A stretch of DNA of 41,378 nt from Gammaproteobacteria bacterium (GTDB lineage: Bacteria > Pseudomonadota > Gammaproteobacteria > Xanthomonadales > Wenzhouxiangellaceae): positions 1 through 41,378 of the forward strand of contig JAJFKX010000052.1 of assembly GCA_021772985.1 (NCBI GenBank), given 5' to 3'. A program made the translations under genes and the position numbers. Under the pieces are notes generated by a model. It ran no database searches. It was not told where the DNA came from and worked only from the letters and a program-made list of their open reading frames with translations. Positions 9,001 through 15,757 of the stretch are shown piece by piece; positions within the stretch are counted from its first letter, which is position 1, and each line of letters begins with the position of its first letter.

Positions 9001-11429
9001 GCTCCGGCAATCGGGGTTTCAGTGCTGTTTTGGACAAAGTCATTGGTATCCAGCAGGCGGCCGCTGATAATGGTTGGGTCGCCGGCTTGCGGGCTGGAAA
9101 CCGAGATCGTTACACTTTCCTGGTCAGTCAGAAGACTGTCACTGGCGAGGAAGGTCAGCTGGATCGTTCCGCTCTGGTCGGCTGTTGGCTGGAAATTGAA
9201 TTCACCGGTTGTGCTGTTCAGGCTGGCACCGTCCGGCAGCGGCAGCGGAGTGGCCAGGAACATTACCGGGTCGCCATTCGGGTCGCTAGCAGACAGGGTA
9301 ATCGACAAGGATGAGCCGAGTTCAACATTGAGATCACCAACCGGATCAAGCACCGGCGGTGAGTTGCTATTGACTGTGGTCACGGTGATGCTGAAAGACT
9401 GAATACTGAAAGCGCCCAGTGTATCGGTTGCCCGTATGTCCACCTGGAAAGCGCCATCAGTATCTGGTATCCAGTTGACCAGGCCCGAGTCCGAATCAAT
9501 TGACATGCCGACAGGAAATGTATCCAGACTGTAACTGATTATTTGACCTTCAGGGTCATTGGCATCTGCATCATAAGCGTATCCAGCTCCGGTATTCGCA
9601 GTGGTCAATGGAACCGAGGTAAACGTGGGTGGCTGGTTAGGTTGTACCACGATAACGGTAAACGCCTGGGTCGCTGAAGCGTCTTCACTATCGGTCGCAC
9701 GAATGGTTACAGCAAATGAGCCGGCGCTATCGGGAACCCAGGAAACCATGCCTGAAATTGAATCGATTTGCATACCTGTGGGGAACTGATCCAGGCTGTA
9801 GTTGACGTTCTGACCTTCAGGGTCATTGGCGTTGGCTACATATACATAAGCAACGCCAACAGTTGCGCTGGTGATCGGCAGCGAGTCAAACACCGGTGCC
9901 TGGTTGATTGCCTCAGCCACACTGATCAAGTGGGTTGTTGCAGGCGATTTAAACTTATTCCTTTTGCTATCGGTGACCATCAGTTGCAGGATGTACTGAC
10001 CGGCAACATCTGGTGTGAAATCGGTTGTGATGGCCACAGGATCGGTAATTACAACGTTGCTACCAGACGGTTTTGCCAGTAATGCCCAGGCAGCGCTCAA
10101 ACCATTGCTGTTGATATCCAGACTGGCGCTGCCGTCCAGCGATACCAGCTGGTTGATGTCGGCTTCTTCGGGGGCTGTGATTACCGCTGTAGGTCTGAAG
10201 TTTCTAACCGCCAGCACGGTATTATCCGGATGGCTGCTTAAGCTACCATCGTCGACCACCAGTTGGATCACATGCAAGCCGGTATCAGACACTTCTACTA
10301 CCGGAGAGGCGCTGGTTTCACCAGTAATCATGGTGGTGCCGGCACGGTGGGCGGCAGTCCAGCTATAGTTGACCGGGGTGCCGTTGCCATCACTGGATCC
10401 GGCACCGTTCAAGCTGGTTGTATCTCCAACCATCAATGCCTGATCAGTACCCGCACTGGCAACCGGGCGGGCATTGCCGGTGGTGATAACAACGGTATCG
10501 CCGGAACGGGCGCCGAATGCGTCACTGACAACCAACTGAGCTACATAATCTCCGGCTACATCAAGGGTGAATTTGGGGGTGATTGAGGTCGGGTCGTCAA
10601 TTGCTGCCAGGCTGAATGCCGGCAGTGAAGCAAACGACCAGGAAAAACTGATGGAATCACCATTAGCATCACTTGAACGGCTGCCGTTTAAAGTAATTTC
10701 CTGGCCCGTGACAGCGCCTTGTTCGTCACCGGCATCAGCCTGTGGCGCCAGGTTACCGGTGCTGATGGTAACCGTGCCGACTTCACTGTCCTGATTTTGG
10801 TTGCTGGCGATCATGCCAATCAGGTAATCACCCGCTACGTCGGGGGTAAATGTTCGATTTTTAAATACTGCTGTACTACCGGCAGGTACGGAAACAAAAA
10901 ACATATCGCCATAGCCGACACGCCGGCCATCATCATCAAATGATCGTGTTGGGTCGATCCAGATCGGCATCCCGACATCAATGGCGATATCGTCACCCAG
11001 ATCGGCGACCGGGGGGCTTTTGCGAGTACTTATGACAACCTCGTTGGTGACCGTTTCAGCACCGTTGAAGACAGCCAGTTGAAAGACATAATCACCATGT
11101 CTATCCGGTGAAAATGTTGGCCTCAGGGCGGCCGGATCAGACAGCCCGTGATCAGGGTCGCTTAAATGGGCACTGTTTGATGGTGCGGAGATCAAACTCC
11201 AGTCATAGCTGATCAGGCTGCCATCCAGATCGTGAGATCCAACAGCATCGAGCGTGCCGGTTTCGAAACGCGGCACGGTCTGGTCAAAGCCCGCATCGGC
11301 GATAAGTGAATTGCCGGTCTGACCGATGGCTTTCAAACCTTCGCCGATAAGCATCGCGATACAAAGCGCAGCAAAGACCAGGGAGGCGGCGAACCAGGGG
11401 TAGCGTTGGGCGAATGCAAGCGTAGACAT
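3063..11429 (-). CDS. Giant Rhs/YD-repeat surface protein with PKD, cadherin-like and FG-GAP repeats
   Basis: A 2788-residue protein. A hydrophobic anchor or uncleaved signal lies at residues 11-32. PKD/REJ-like repeats (ADAG.DQ... with D.DG, about 45-480) follow, then He_PIG/cadherin-like repeats (NDPEGQ, SGMVSWVPD, about 510-785). Next come a carboxypeptidase-regulatory-like domain (ATISILGSG, about 785-845), FG-GAP/VCBS calcium-binding repeats (ADFDNDGNIDLA, about 1240-1620), YD repeats (about 1640-2525) and the Rhs core (YYNRARFYDPLSGRFISEDP, ending DPFGLK near 2613). The last 175 residues are Gly/Ala-rich (GGAIGGAIGG) and end DEDCGGE. No PAAR or T6SS domain is seen, so a WapA/teneurin-like exported polymorphic toxin or adhesin is more likely than a VgrG-linked effector. 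The tail would be the variable domain but matches no toxin I know; its glycine-zipper look suggests membrane insertion. Start supported by AGGAGGT 5 bases upstream. Confidence 0.9.
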   Translation of the reverse strand: MSTLAFAQRYPWFAASLVFAALCIAMLIGEGLKAIGQTGNSLIADAGFDQTVPRFETGTLDAVGSHDLDGSLISYDWSLISAPSNSAHLSDPDHGLSDPAALRPTFSPDRHGDYVFQLAVFNGAETVTNEVVISTRKSPPVADLGDDIAIDVGMPIWIDPTRSFDDDGRRVGYGDMFFVSVPAGSTAVFKNRTFTPDVAGDYLIGMIASNQNQDSEVGTVTISTGNLAPQADAGDEQGAVTGQEITLNGSRSSDANGDSISFSWSFASLPAFSLAAIDDPTSITPKFTLDVAGDYVAQLVVSDAFGARSGDTVVITTGNARPVASAGTDQALMVGDTTSLNGAGSSDGNGTPVNYSWTAAHRAGTTMITGETSASPVVEVSDTGLHVIQLVVDDGSLSSHPDNTVLAVRNFRPTAVITAPEEADINQLVSLDGSASLDINSNGLSAAWALLAKPSGSNVVITDPVAITTDFTPDVAGQYILQLMVTDSKRNKFKSPATTHLISVAEAINQAPVFDSLPITSATVGVAYVYVANANDPEGQNVNYSLDQFPTGMQIDSISGMVSWVPDSAGSFAVTIRATDSEDASATQAFTVIVVQPNQPPTFTSVPLTTANTGAGYAYDADANDPEGQIISYSLDTFPVGMSIDSDSGLVNWIPDTDGAFQVDIRATDTLGAFSIQSFSITVTTVNSNSPPVLDPVGDLNVELGSSLSITLSASDPNGDPVMFLATPLPLPDGASLNSTTGEFNFQPTADQSGTIQLTFLASDSLLTDQESVTISVSSPQAGDPTIISGRLLDTNDFVQNSTETPIAGATISILGSGLTTVTDSNGDFSLSGIAGGQQVFDIDATTALPAPDGSTYTNFREALNIISNVNNVFDRPFFLSRLAPDSTVMVDPANTTILDVQSLGVTLEIPPNTVKNPDGTDYTGPLSIAEIPNGVTPVALPEGFEPDYVISVQPAGLRFSQAANITIPNVYDLPPGSRMNLWSFDPLRLTAILEATADGMQLTSIQGGVEGTTWHGASQDGPDDNPDDEPDENDDKDKCCDQQSGSRTALRSGALTITHNLPSYQSVGVSRGLELVYDSGTAAPANVFSTTSAILTFRPNQERFVTSLFVGGVETPDRRYTTLAGSPARSIQQFVQSVQYDARSLETGRYPFRLNLTQELDNTRRNTTTRISRSRAGKFLVHNRSSSALGRGWGIRGINRLLEDTSESDSLLLSQGNGSLTRFIKAEVGIGSLPETVILDDAINGSDFTAPITADFDNDGNIDLAGIGFQEIIDPELPPGEGGFRIPAIVILPGNGAGGFAGAQPGQILRAIPLQDPAGGEPAGPAFEAQSLASGDFNGDNKTDLIATGFAGFRLYTNIAGGFFELSESFSDPNADEELGGDGGSMHSVAVADFNADGNLDALFARSIFDQRNGATADLFVGDGAGGLVFSQSLPVIDDTGFEHGADDILAADFNVDDCPDAAIRGQFVVAALLGDCQGNFEIVISSQPGSPDMGRTDHNLIAVADFNQDNALDIASADSNGTVGIAFGDGLGEFENAFSVANANADEGILVGDFDNNGMPDLVAMRNNTQLGIIYNVGDGTGNPVDFPISANVLSGAAADFNNDGLPDLALQQSNNNPQFNGLGLLSNVPDAAPQAVFVSPDGDFSSVTQDVAGNFTRVLKDGTQEAYATGTGLLSSVSDRNGNQTTYAYDGQQRLTTITDPAGRVTSITYTGNQVSQITDPANRITQFQHDADSNLTAITDPDGTQRNFVYDAGGRMTSQISKRGLVTEYSFNASGQHANSLLPDGSTRQIESFKSQVLIAAGSPQNPAPALAPLAASPGRFITGTGGVRSIQTNTFGQSVGRTDALGRSTRIARDRDGNVRSSTSPENKTTGSRYDERGNVVISSSGLNTPEQRTVAFAYDPFSLLTRFEDGDGNVTSIARDPAGNPLTITDALLNTLTRTFNPQGLVESITDQNNQTTTFTYDGNGNLATITNAEGEVTQFSRDLAGNVLNITEGFGSADSATSSFTYDSLNRVASATDGEGQLSLFRYDDAGNLIETEDATGIITTRSYDPLDRLLSISDPAIGTTTLQRDNNGNITRITDGLGRATSFVFDLENQLGSATDALAGVTSFSYDNDGNLTGVTNARNATTVFEYDALNRRSKRINPLGQQTIFTYDNRDNITQVLDAKSQQLTSIYDQLNRLTQLTTPDNLLSFTYDDVGNILTANDNDSTLTFSYDAANRLLTSATGGIASTAATLTNTYNQRGLRTSLSDSFGGSQVYGYDGADRLASLITASANMITFDYDAAGRATGIGFPNGTEMQAGYDPTTGRLADLAHLVGAMDLSRFDYAYNTVGNITGIDESGLLGVRSRTFSYDELQRLTAGGTAAAPETYTYDSVGNRDVTHLSALHVVNAADRLTEDDQFTYSYDANGNLTAKTDKTSSAVTSYSWNAQDLLIQIDRPDATQVNYAYDASGRRIEKNVDGVITRYVYDGEDIYLESDATDTVVARFAHGGGVDNPLSFTRNSQDYYYHTDHQGSVRQVTDAIGTVVNDYEYDSYGNFLNRNETVTQPYGYTAREQDSESDLYYNRARFYDPLSGRFISEDPMGFAGLDLNIYRYALGSPILFNDPFGLKCIDSPIFDSVANVIAAAVGGAAAGGVTTRTPQGAAIGAVVSAAIAAAGEITGAKSGAGGAAISGAGGAAEGAVSRGGSNGGSAIGGAIGGAIGGDNGAIAGGLVAGAAESQGPSILPKDAPNPTRNGQLEKLRKGARNGLAGAGAGVLAENLTREGLDRLNDLCDEDCGGE

Positions 11430-11794
11430 GAGACCTCCTGTCTGTGGCTTTCTGAAATGAAAAGCAGGATAGAATGGATTAAATTCTGAGTATTACTTTA
11501 GGAGTATCTTAGTGTGTGTGCTTGCATGTAAACAAGTCACCTTACAAATAGATCATCTCAAGCTGGAGTTGAGGAAAATAATTAGTTGCGATTAGATGGT
11601 AAAAGTTTTTGCCACCAACAGTAACGGTTAAAACCACACGGCCGCAAAGCAATCGATAAAAATCAGCTGGCCAGTAAGCTTGTGATTACAGTCATAGGCA
11701 AACATTTAGCAGGCAAATTGCTGACAAACCTCTGACAAACTGAGAACAAAAACCCTGTTAGGGTTGGATTGATGACAATTGAAACTTTGTTGCC
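11430..11794. other. 365-bp divergent intergenic region
   Basis: AT-rich region between the divergent Rhs and DoxX genes, with no open frame of note. It should hold promoters for both. A short perfect hairpin (AACCCT / AGGGTT, 11751-11765) lies about 30 bases before the DoxX start; read on the minus strand it is followed by a T-run. Confidence 0.5.
11506..11535 (-). promoter_or_regulatory. Candidate sigma-70 promoter of the Rhs gene
   Basis: On the minus strand TTGTTT (11535-11530) and TAAGAT (11511-11506) are separated by 18 bases, about 77 bases before the ATG. The -10 matches the consensus at five of six positions; the -35 is weaker. This is a prediction by eye only. Confidence 0.3.
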
Positions 11795-12280
11795 ATGATC
11801 GATCTGCCCCACACCAATCTTGTCCCGCGTCTGTATCTGCTGCCTTTACGGCTATGGGTAGGCCTATCTTTTATTCTCGCTGGAGCAAACAAGCTCGGTA
11901 AAGGCAACTTTGGTGGAGGGTTTGCAGATAGTGTGCAAAGTTTCGTGACCGGTAATCTCGAGAATGCCTATGGTTTCTATAAACCGTTTCTGGAAAGTGT
12001 TGTGCTACCCAATACCGGGCTGTTCGCACAGCTGGTGGCGATGGGTGAATTTTTGTTTGGTTTATCGGTATTGCTTGGTTTGTTCACCCGCCTGGGGGCG
12101 GCGATTGGTATTTTTATGATTCTGAACTTTACTTTTACCACCGGCCGAGGGTTATGGCTGCCGGGCATGGACGCTGCCTATGTTTGGGCACTGCTCACCC
12201 TGCTTATCTGTGCCGCTGGCCGTTCATTCGGTTTGGATCTGTTGATCCGTCGCCGCTGGGGCAATGTCTGGCTGACTTGA
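11795..12280 (+). CDS. DoxX-family membrane protein
   Basis: A 161-residue membrane protein with four hydrophobic segments. The family signature is seen in LRLWVGLSFILAGANKLGKG near the N-terminus and in MGEFLFGLSVLLGLFTRLGA. DoxX proteins are related to the small subunit of thiosulfate:quinone oxidoreductase, but many bacterial members have no assigned role, often in redox or sulfur stress. The gene stands alone, divergent from the Rhs gene and convergent with the dehydratase. There is no clear ribosome binding site before the ATG. The family call is firm, the function unknown. Confidence 0.85.
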   Translation: MIDLPHTNLVPRLYLLPLRLWVGLSFILAGANKLGKGNFGGGFADSVQSFVTGNLENAYGFYKPFLESVVLPNTGLFAQLVAMGEFLFGLSVLLGLFTRLGAAIGIFMILNFTFTTGRGLWLPGMDAAYVWALLTLLICAAGRSFGLDLLIRRRWGNVWLT

Positions 12281-12332
12281 GACAAGTGATTAAGATGCCC
12301 GACTAAAGGCGATGTCCAGTTGCCTGTTAACA

Positions 12333-13289
12333 CTATGTGCTTAAAACTTTTGCGAACACATCCTTATCAACATTGCCGCCCGTTAAGACCACACCGACCT
12401 TTTTACCCTTGATCAAATCCCGCTCCTGATAAGCGGCAGCGTAACTAAGAGCGCCGGCGCCTTCGGCTACATTGTGGGTTGTTGTATACAGTGTCTGCAT
12501 GGCAGAACGGACATCATCGTCATTGATCTGCACAATATGATCAACACCCTGGTAGATCAGCTCCAGTGCCTCAGGTATCGGAGTGCTGCAGGCAACACCA
12601 TCGGCAATTTCCGTCAGTGCGGGTGCTGAGATCAATTGATGTTGTTGAAATGACTGTGCATAAGCAGGTGCATGGCTGCTGACCACACCGACTATGGCGG
12701 TTTTCAAGCCCAATGCATCGCGTGCTTTTAGCATTCCGCAGATGCCCGAGCCGAGCCCGATGGGCACATAACAAATATCCAGATCGGCAACTGCATCAAA
12801 CAATTCCAAACTATAGGTACCCACGCCGGTAATCAGATCCGGGTGAAAGGATTTGACCATATGAAGGCCGTGTTGGTCACGAAGTTGCTCGGTATATTCC
12901 AGTGCGGCCTGGAAATCCCGGCCGTGCTCAATCAGCTGGGCACCTAAAGCCTGCATCGCGGCATTTTTTTCCAGGCTGTTGCCGTATGGCACCACAATCG
13001 AACTGGCGATGCCTGCGCGGCTGGCGGCAAACGCTACAGATTGGCCGTGGTTACCGCGGGTGGCGCTGATCACGCCATTGAGTTGTTGCCCGCTTTGCTT
13101 TAATTGATCAAAGTGGTAAATGCCGCCACGAATTTTAAACGCGCCAACCGGCGTGTGGTTTTCATGTTTCAGCCACACTTCGGTACCTAAGTGTTCACAC
13201 AGTAAAGGCCAGCAATACTGTGGAGTAGCGGGCATTACCCGGTAGATAATTTCGGCGGCTTTGCGCAGTTCGGTTTTGGCATCAGACAT
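12333..13289 (-). CDS. Threonine/serine dehydratase (PLP fold type II)
   Basis: A 318-residue pyridoxal-phosphate enzyme. LKHENHTPVGAFKIRGG holds the PLP lysine (Lys52). TRGNHGQSVA is the substrate loop, and GLGSGICGMLKA is the glycine-rich phosphate-binding loop. The length fits a catabolic enzyme without the regulatory ACT-like domain of biosynthetic IlvA. It should deaminate L-threonine or L-serine to 2-oxobutyrate or pyruvate. Serine racemase or hydroxyaspartate dehydratase activities occur in the same family and cannot be excluded. It lies 51 bases behind the DUF4286 gene on the same strand and may be the last gene of that operon. Confidence 0.85.
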   Translation of the reverse strand: MSDAKTELRKAAEIIYRVMPATPQYCWPLLCEHLGTEVWLKHENHTPVGAFKIRGGIYHFDQLKQSGQQLNGVISATRGNHGQSVAFAASRAGIASSIVVPYGNSLEKNAAMQALGAQLIEHGRDFQAALEYTEQLRDQHGLHMVKSFHPDLITGVGTYSLELFDAVADLDICYVPIGLGSGICGMLKARDALGLKTAIVGVVSSHAPAYAQSFQQHQLISAPALTEIADGVACSTPIPEALELIYQGVDHIVQINDDDVRSAMQTLYTTTHNVAEGAGALSYAAAYQERDLIKGKKVGVVLTGGNVDKDVFAKVLST

Positions 13290-13340
13290 GCTTTATATCT
13301 GATGGTGTTTGTTGATTATGCAAGGTGCAAAGAGTAATTG

Positions 13341-13649
13341 TCAGTTGGCTTGGTAAATTCGACGGCTGGCGGTAAATCGATTGCCAAAGTGCTTCACGCC
13401 ATCCTCACGCATGGCCGGGGCATGGTTTTGCAGGTATTGATCTAAGGCCGCTTGGTGTTGCAGTACATAGTGCACTGTCCAGCAGGCCTTGGAAGGTGGA
13501 ACCGGTTCGGTAACCCGGTAACTGGTGGCTGTGATAAAACCAGGTAAACTCAGCATTTGCTCAACATGTTGTTGCAACCAGGCTGAGTATTCAACTTCCA
13601 ATTGTTTATCAACGGTCAGATTTACTTCGTAGATTATCTGTCCGGTCAT
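13341..13649 (-). CDS. DUF4286 family protein
   Basis: A 102-residue soluble protein. The start MTGQIIYEVNLTVDKQLEVEY and the segment WLQQHVEQMLSLPGFITATSY are typical of the DUF4286 family, a small ferredoxin-like-fold protein of unknown role. Its ATG overlaps the stop of the DUF3667 gene as ATGA, so the two are probably translationally coupled. Confidence 0.85.
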   Translation of the reverse strand: MTGQIIYEVNLTVDKQLEVEYSAWLQQHVEQMLSLPGFITATSYRVTEPVPPSKACWTVHYVLQHQAALDQYLQNHAPAMREDGVKHFGNRFTASRRIYQAN

Positions 13650-14767
13650 AAGGTGGCAGCTCCAATCACAATGACCAGTGATATCGCAATAATCTGCAAA
13701 ACGGTGTAGGTGAAATACACCATATTGTATTTAATGAAGGTAAAAAACCAGCCTTGCCGATAGACACGTTTTTGGGCGATGAACAGGTATACCAGTATCC
13801 ATGCGACCAGCGTGATCTGGGTAATGTCAGCAGCCAGCTCAAAGCCATCCGGCAGCCAGCGTTCCAGGATGTTGACAATGCCCACAGTAATCAAAATCAT
13901 CAGGCTAAAGGTGTGCACATGGACACTGTAAATCAGATGCTCCATGTAATAACGTTTGGAAAACGCATAGAAAAATTTCAGCAGCAGCGCAAATATCGGC
14001 AGCAGCACAAATAAAGTTTGCGGTAATAGTTGAATAACTTTTTCAATCAGCAGGCTGGGGTTTTCTTTTATGCGTGGAGCATTCTGTTGAATGTTGCCGA
14101 CCATATTGTTAAAGAAGTCATTAACCATTTGCGGCAACCAGCTGACCGCTATCGGGTTGGTTTCCGCATCCCAGTCTTCGCTACTGAAGCTGATCCTGAA
14201 GTCCTCGTCATCATCATCTTCGGCCTCGCCGGAAACCTGCTCAATGATCTCCTGGACAGCTTCCGGGTCCTGGGCTGCGGCGCGCTCCAGGGCTGCAGCG
14301 ATTTCAGGCCTTGCCAAAATCTCGGCTGCATTTTCAGCGGGAACTGATTGCCCATCGGGGGTGACCACAGTCACGTTATCTTCTCTGGCTTCCTGAAGGC
14401 CGGCGTCGATTTCATCACCAAGACCGCTGAATTCGAAACTGAGCATCAAAAAAGCCAGCAAGCTGGTAAATAGGTATAAGCGGAACGGCGGTGTGTAATG
14501 TATTCGCTTGCCTGACAGATAATCGACGGTGGCTCGGCCCGGTCGCAACATTACTGTCGCAAGAGTACGCCCGAAACGCCCATCAATATCCAGGGTGTCT
14601 TCAAGTATTTCCCGGACTACCGATGGGAAAAACTTAATGAAGTGCCGGGTGGCCTGGCCGCAGCGTGAACAAAAAGCGCCCTGCATTTCCAAACCACAGT
14701 TGGAACAATGCTCGATGCTACGGTCGCTTCCCTGCAGACTGATTTCGGTGGTTAGTTCTTGTTGCAT
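13646..14767 (-). CDS. DUF3667 family membrane protein with N-terminal zinc ribbon
   Basis: A 373-residue protein. Residues about 20-38 hold a four-cysteine ribbon (CSNCG and CSRCG) that probably binds zinc. The DUF3667 signature follows: VREILEDTLDIDGRFGRTLA and LRPGRATVDYLSGKRIHYTP, then a membrane segment (RLYLFTSLLAFLMLSF). A long soluble acidic insert (about 120-230, with EAEDDDDEDF) comes next, then four C-terminal membrane segments. The function of the family is unknown. The gene starts directly after the stop of the epimerase gene and overlaps the DUF4286 gene by 4 bases, so it sits in the middle of a tight operon. Confidence 0.88.
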   Translation of the reverse strand: MQQELTTEISLQGSDRSIEHCSNCGLEMQGAFCSRCGQATRHFIKFFPSVVREILEDTLDIDGRFGRTLATVMLRPGRATVDYLSGKRIHYTPPFRLYLFTSLLAFLMLSFEFSGLGDEIDAGLQEAREDNVTVVTPDGQSVPAENAAEILARPEIAAALERAAAQDPEAVQEIIEQVSGEAEDDDDEDFRISFSSEDWDAETNPIAVSWLPQMVNDFFNNMVGNIQQNAPRIKENPSLLIEKVIQLLPQTLFVLLPIFALLLKFFYAFSKRYYMEHLIYSVHVHTFSLMILITVGIVNILERWLPDGFELAADITQITLVAWILVYLFIAQKRVYRQGWFFTFIKYNMVYFTYTVLQIIAISLVIVIGAATL

Positions 14768-15757
14768 TTATTGTTTGGTCAGCAGACCTTGTTGATTCAA
14801 CCATTCTAATGTCACAGCCAGCAATTCGGAAATCGGTGTTTGCCGGTAATTCAATTGTTGCTCCGCTTTGCTGCTGTCACAATGCATATGCCCGGTAATC
14901 ATAGCAGCGGCTTCGGGGGTTATGCGTGGTTCCCTGCCGGTTATTTTGCTGGTTATCTGCATGATACCAGCGGCAACATTCAAAGCCAGCGCAGGGGTGG
15001 TGCGTCGTGGTTTGGTTACCGCTAGCCATTGTGCAGCTTGTTGCAACAATTCCAGGTAGCTGATGGACTGCCCACCCAGCAGGAACTGTTCTCCTGATTC
15101 ACCTGCATCAGCAGCGCGAACCTGGGCTTTGGCGATTTCCCTGACATCCGAGAATGCACCTGAGCCAGGTGGAATGCCCGGCAAGGAGTTATTCGCCAGC
15201 ATGATGAACATGCGCGCCCAGTTATGTCGATCGTAGGGGCCGAGGATATGACCGGGGCAGAGGATAACGGCGGATAAGCCTTGGCCAGCGGCTTGCAACA
15301 CCAGATCACGCGCAGCGCATTTGGTTTTGATGTAATTGATCCAGTGATGGGCGGTGCTTGGCGGTGTTTGTTCATTGATGGTGCCCGACTGAATACCCCA
15401 GGTGCCAAAGCTGGAAGTATGCACCATTCGCCGTGCCCGGCGTTGCATGGCAGCACTGATTACATGCTGTGTTCCATCAACATTAACCCGGGTCTGGCGA
15501 TTGTTGTGCCGGGACCATACACTGGTGTCTGCAGCAATATGAAAAACAGTATCTATATTTTCCGGCATCGAGGTCAGCACATCCTGCGCATTGGTCAGAT
15601 CACCATAATGAACATCAAGCGAAACATCCTGAAGATCTTGCAGGTCGGCGGTGGGGCGGCACAAGATGCTGATATCCCAGCCCTGATTGGCCAGCTCACG
15701 GACCACATTGATACCGACAAAACCGGACGCACCTGTTAGCCATGCACGACGTGACAT
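14768..15757 (-). CDS. NAD(P)-dependent epimerase/dehydratase (extended SDR)
   Basis: A protein of about 329 residues with the Rossmann motif TGASGFVG at the N-terminus and a YIKTK catalytic motif at about one-third of the length, close to dihydroflavonol-reductase or steroid-dehydrogenase-like extended SDRs. The chosen start is the ATG at 15757, because GGAG lies 6-9 bases ahead. A longer frame opens at 15775 but has no ribosome binding site. Even so, the start overlaps the divergent MATE gene start at 15742 by 16 bases. It is the first gene of the epimerase, DUF3667, DUF4286 series. Substrate unknown. Confidence 0.82.
   Translation of the reverse strand: MSRRAWLTGASGFVGINVVRELANQGWDISILCRPTADLQDLQDVSLDVHYGDLTNAQDVLTSMPENIDTVFHIAADTSVWSRHNNRQTRVNVDGTQHVISAAMQRRARRMVHTSSFGTWGIQSGTINEQTPPSTAHHWINYIKTKCAARDLVLQAAGQGLSAVILCPGHILGPYDRHNWARMFIMLANNSLPGIPPGSGAFSDVREIAKAQVRAADAGESGEQFLLGGQSISYLELLQQAAQWLAVTKPRRTTPALALNVAAGIMQITSKITGREPRITPEAAAMITGHMHCDSSKAEQQLNYRQTPISELLAVTLEWLNQQGLLTKQ

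Noticed and set aside
8890-9402. 170-codon plus-strand open frame
   Set aside because: Antisense to the cadherin-like repeats of the Rhs protein and without a ribosome binding site or motif.
9080-9900. Repeated DNA segments of about 280 bases
   Set aside because: They follow the period of the cadherin-like protein repeats and are explained by the coding sequence; they are not a satellite or CRISPR array.
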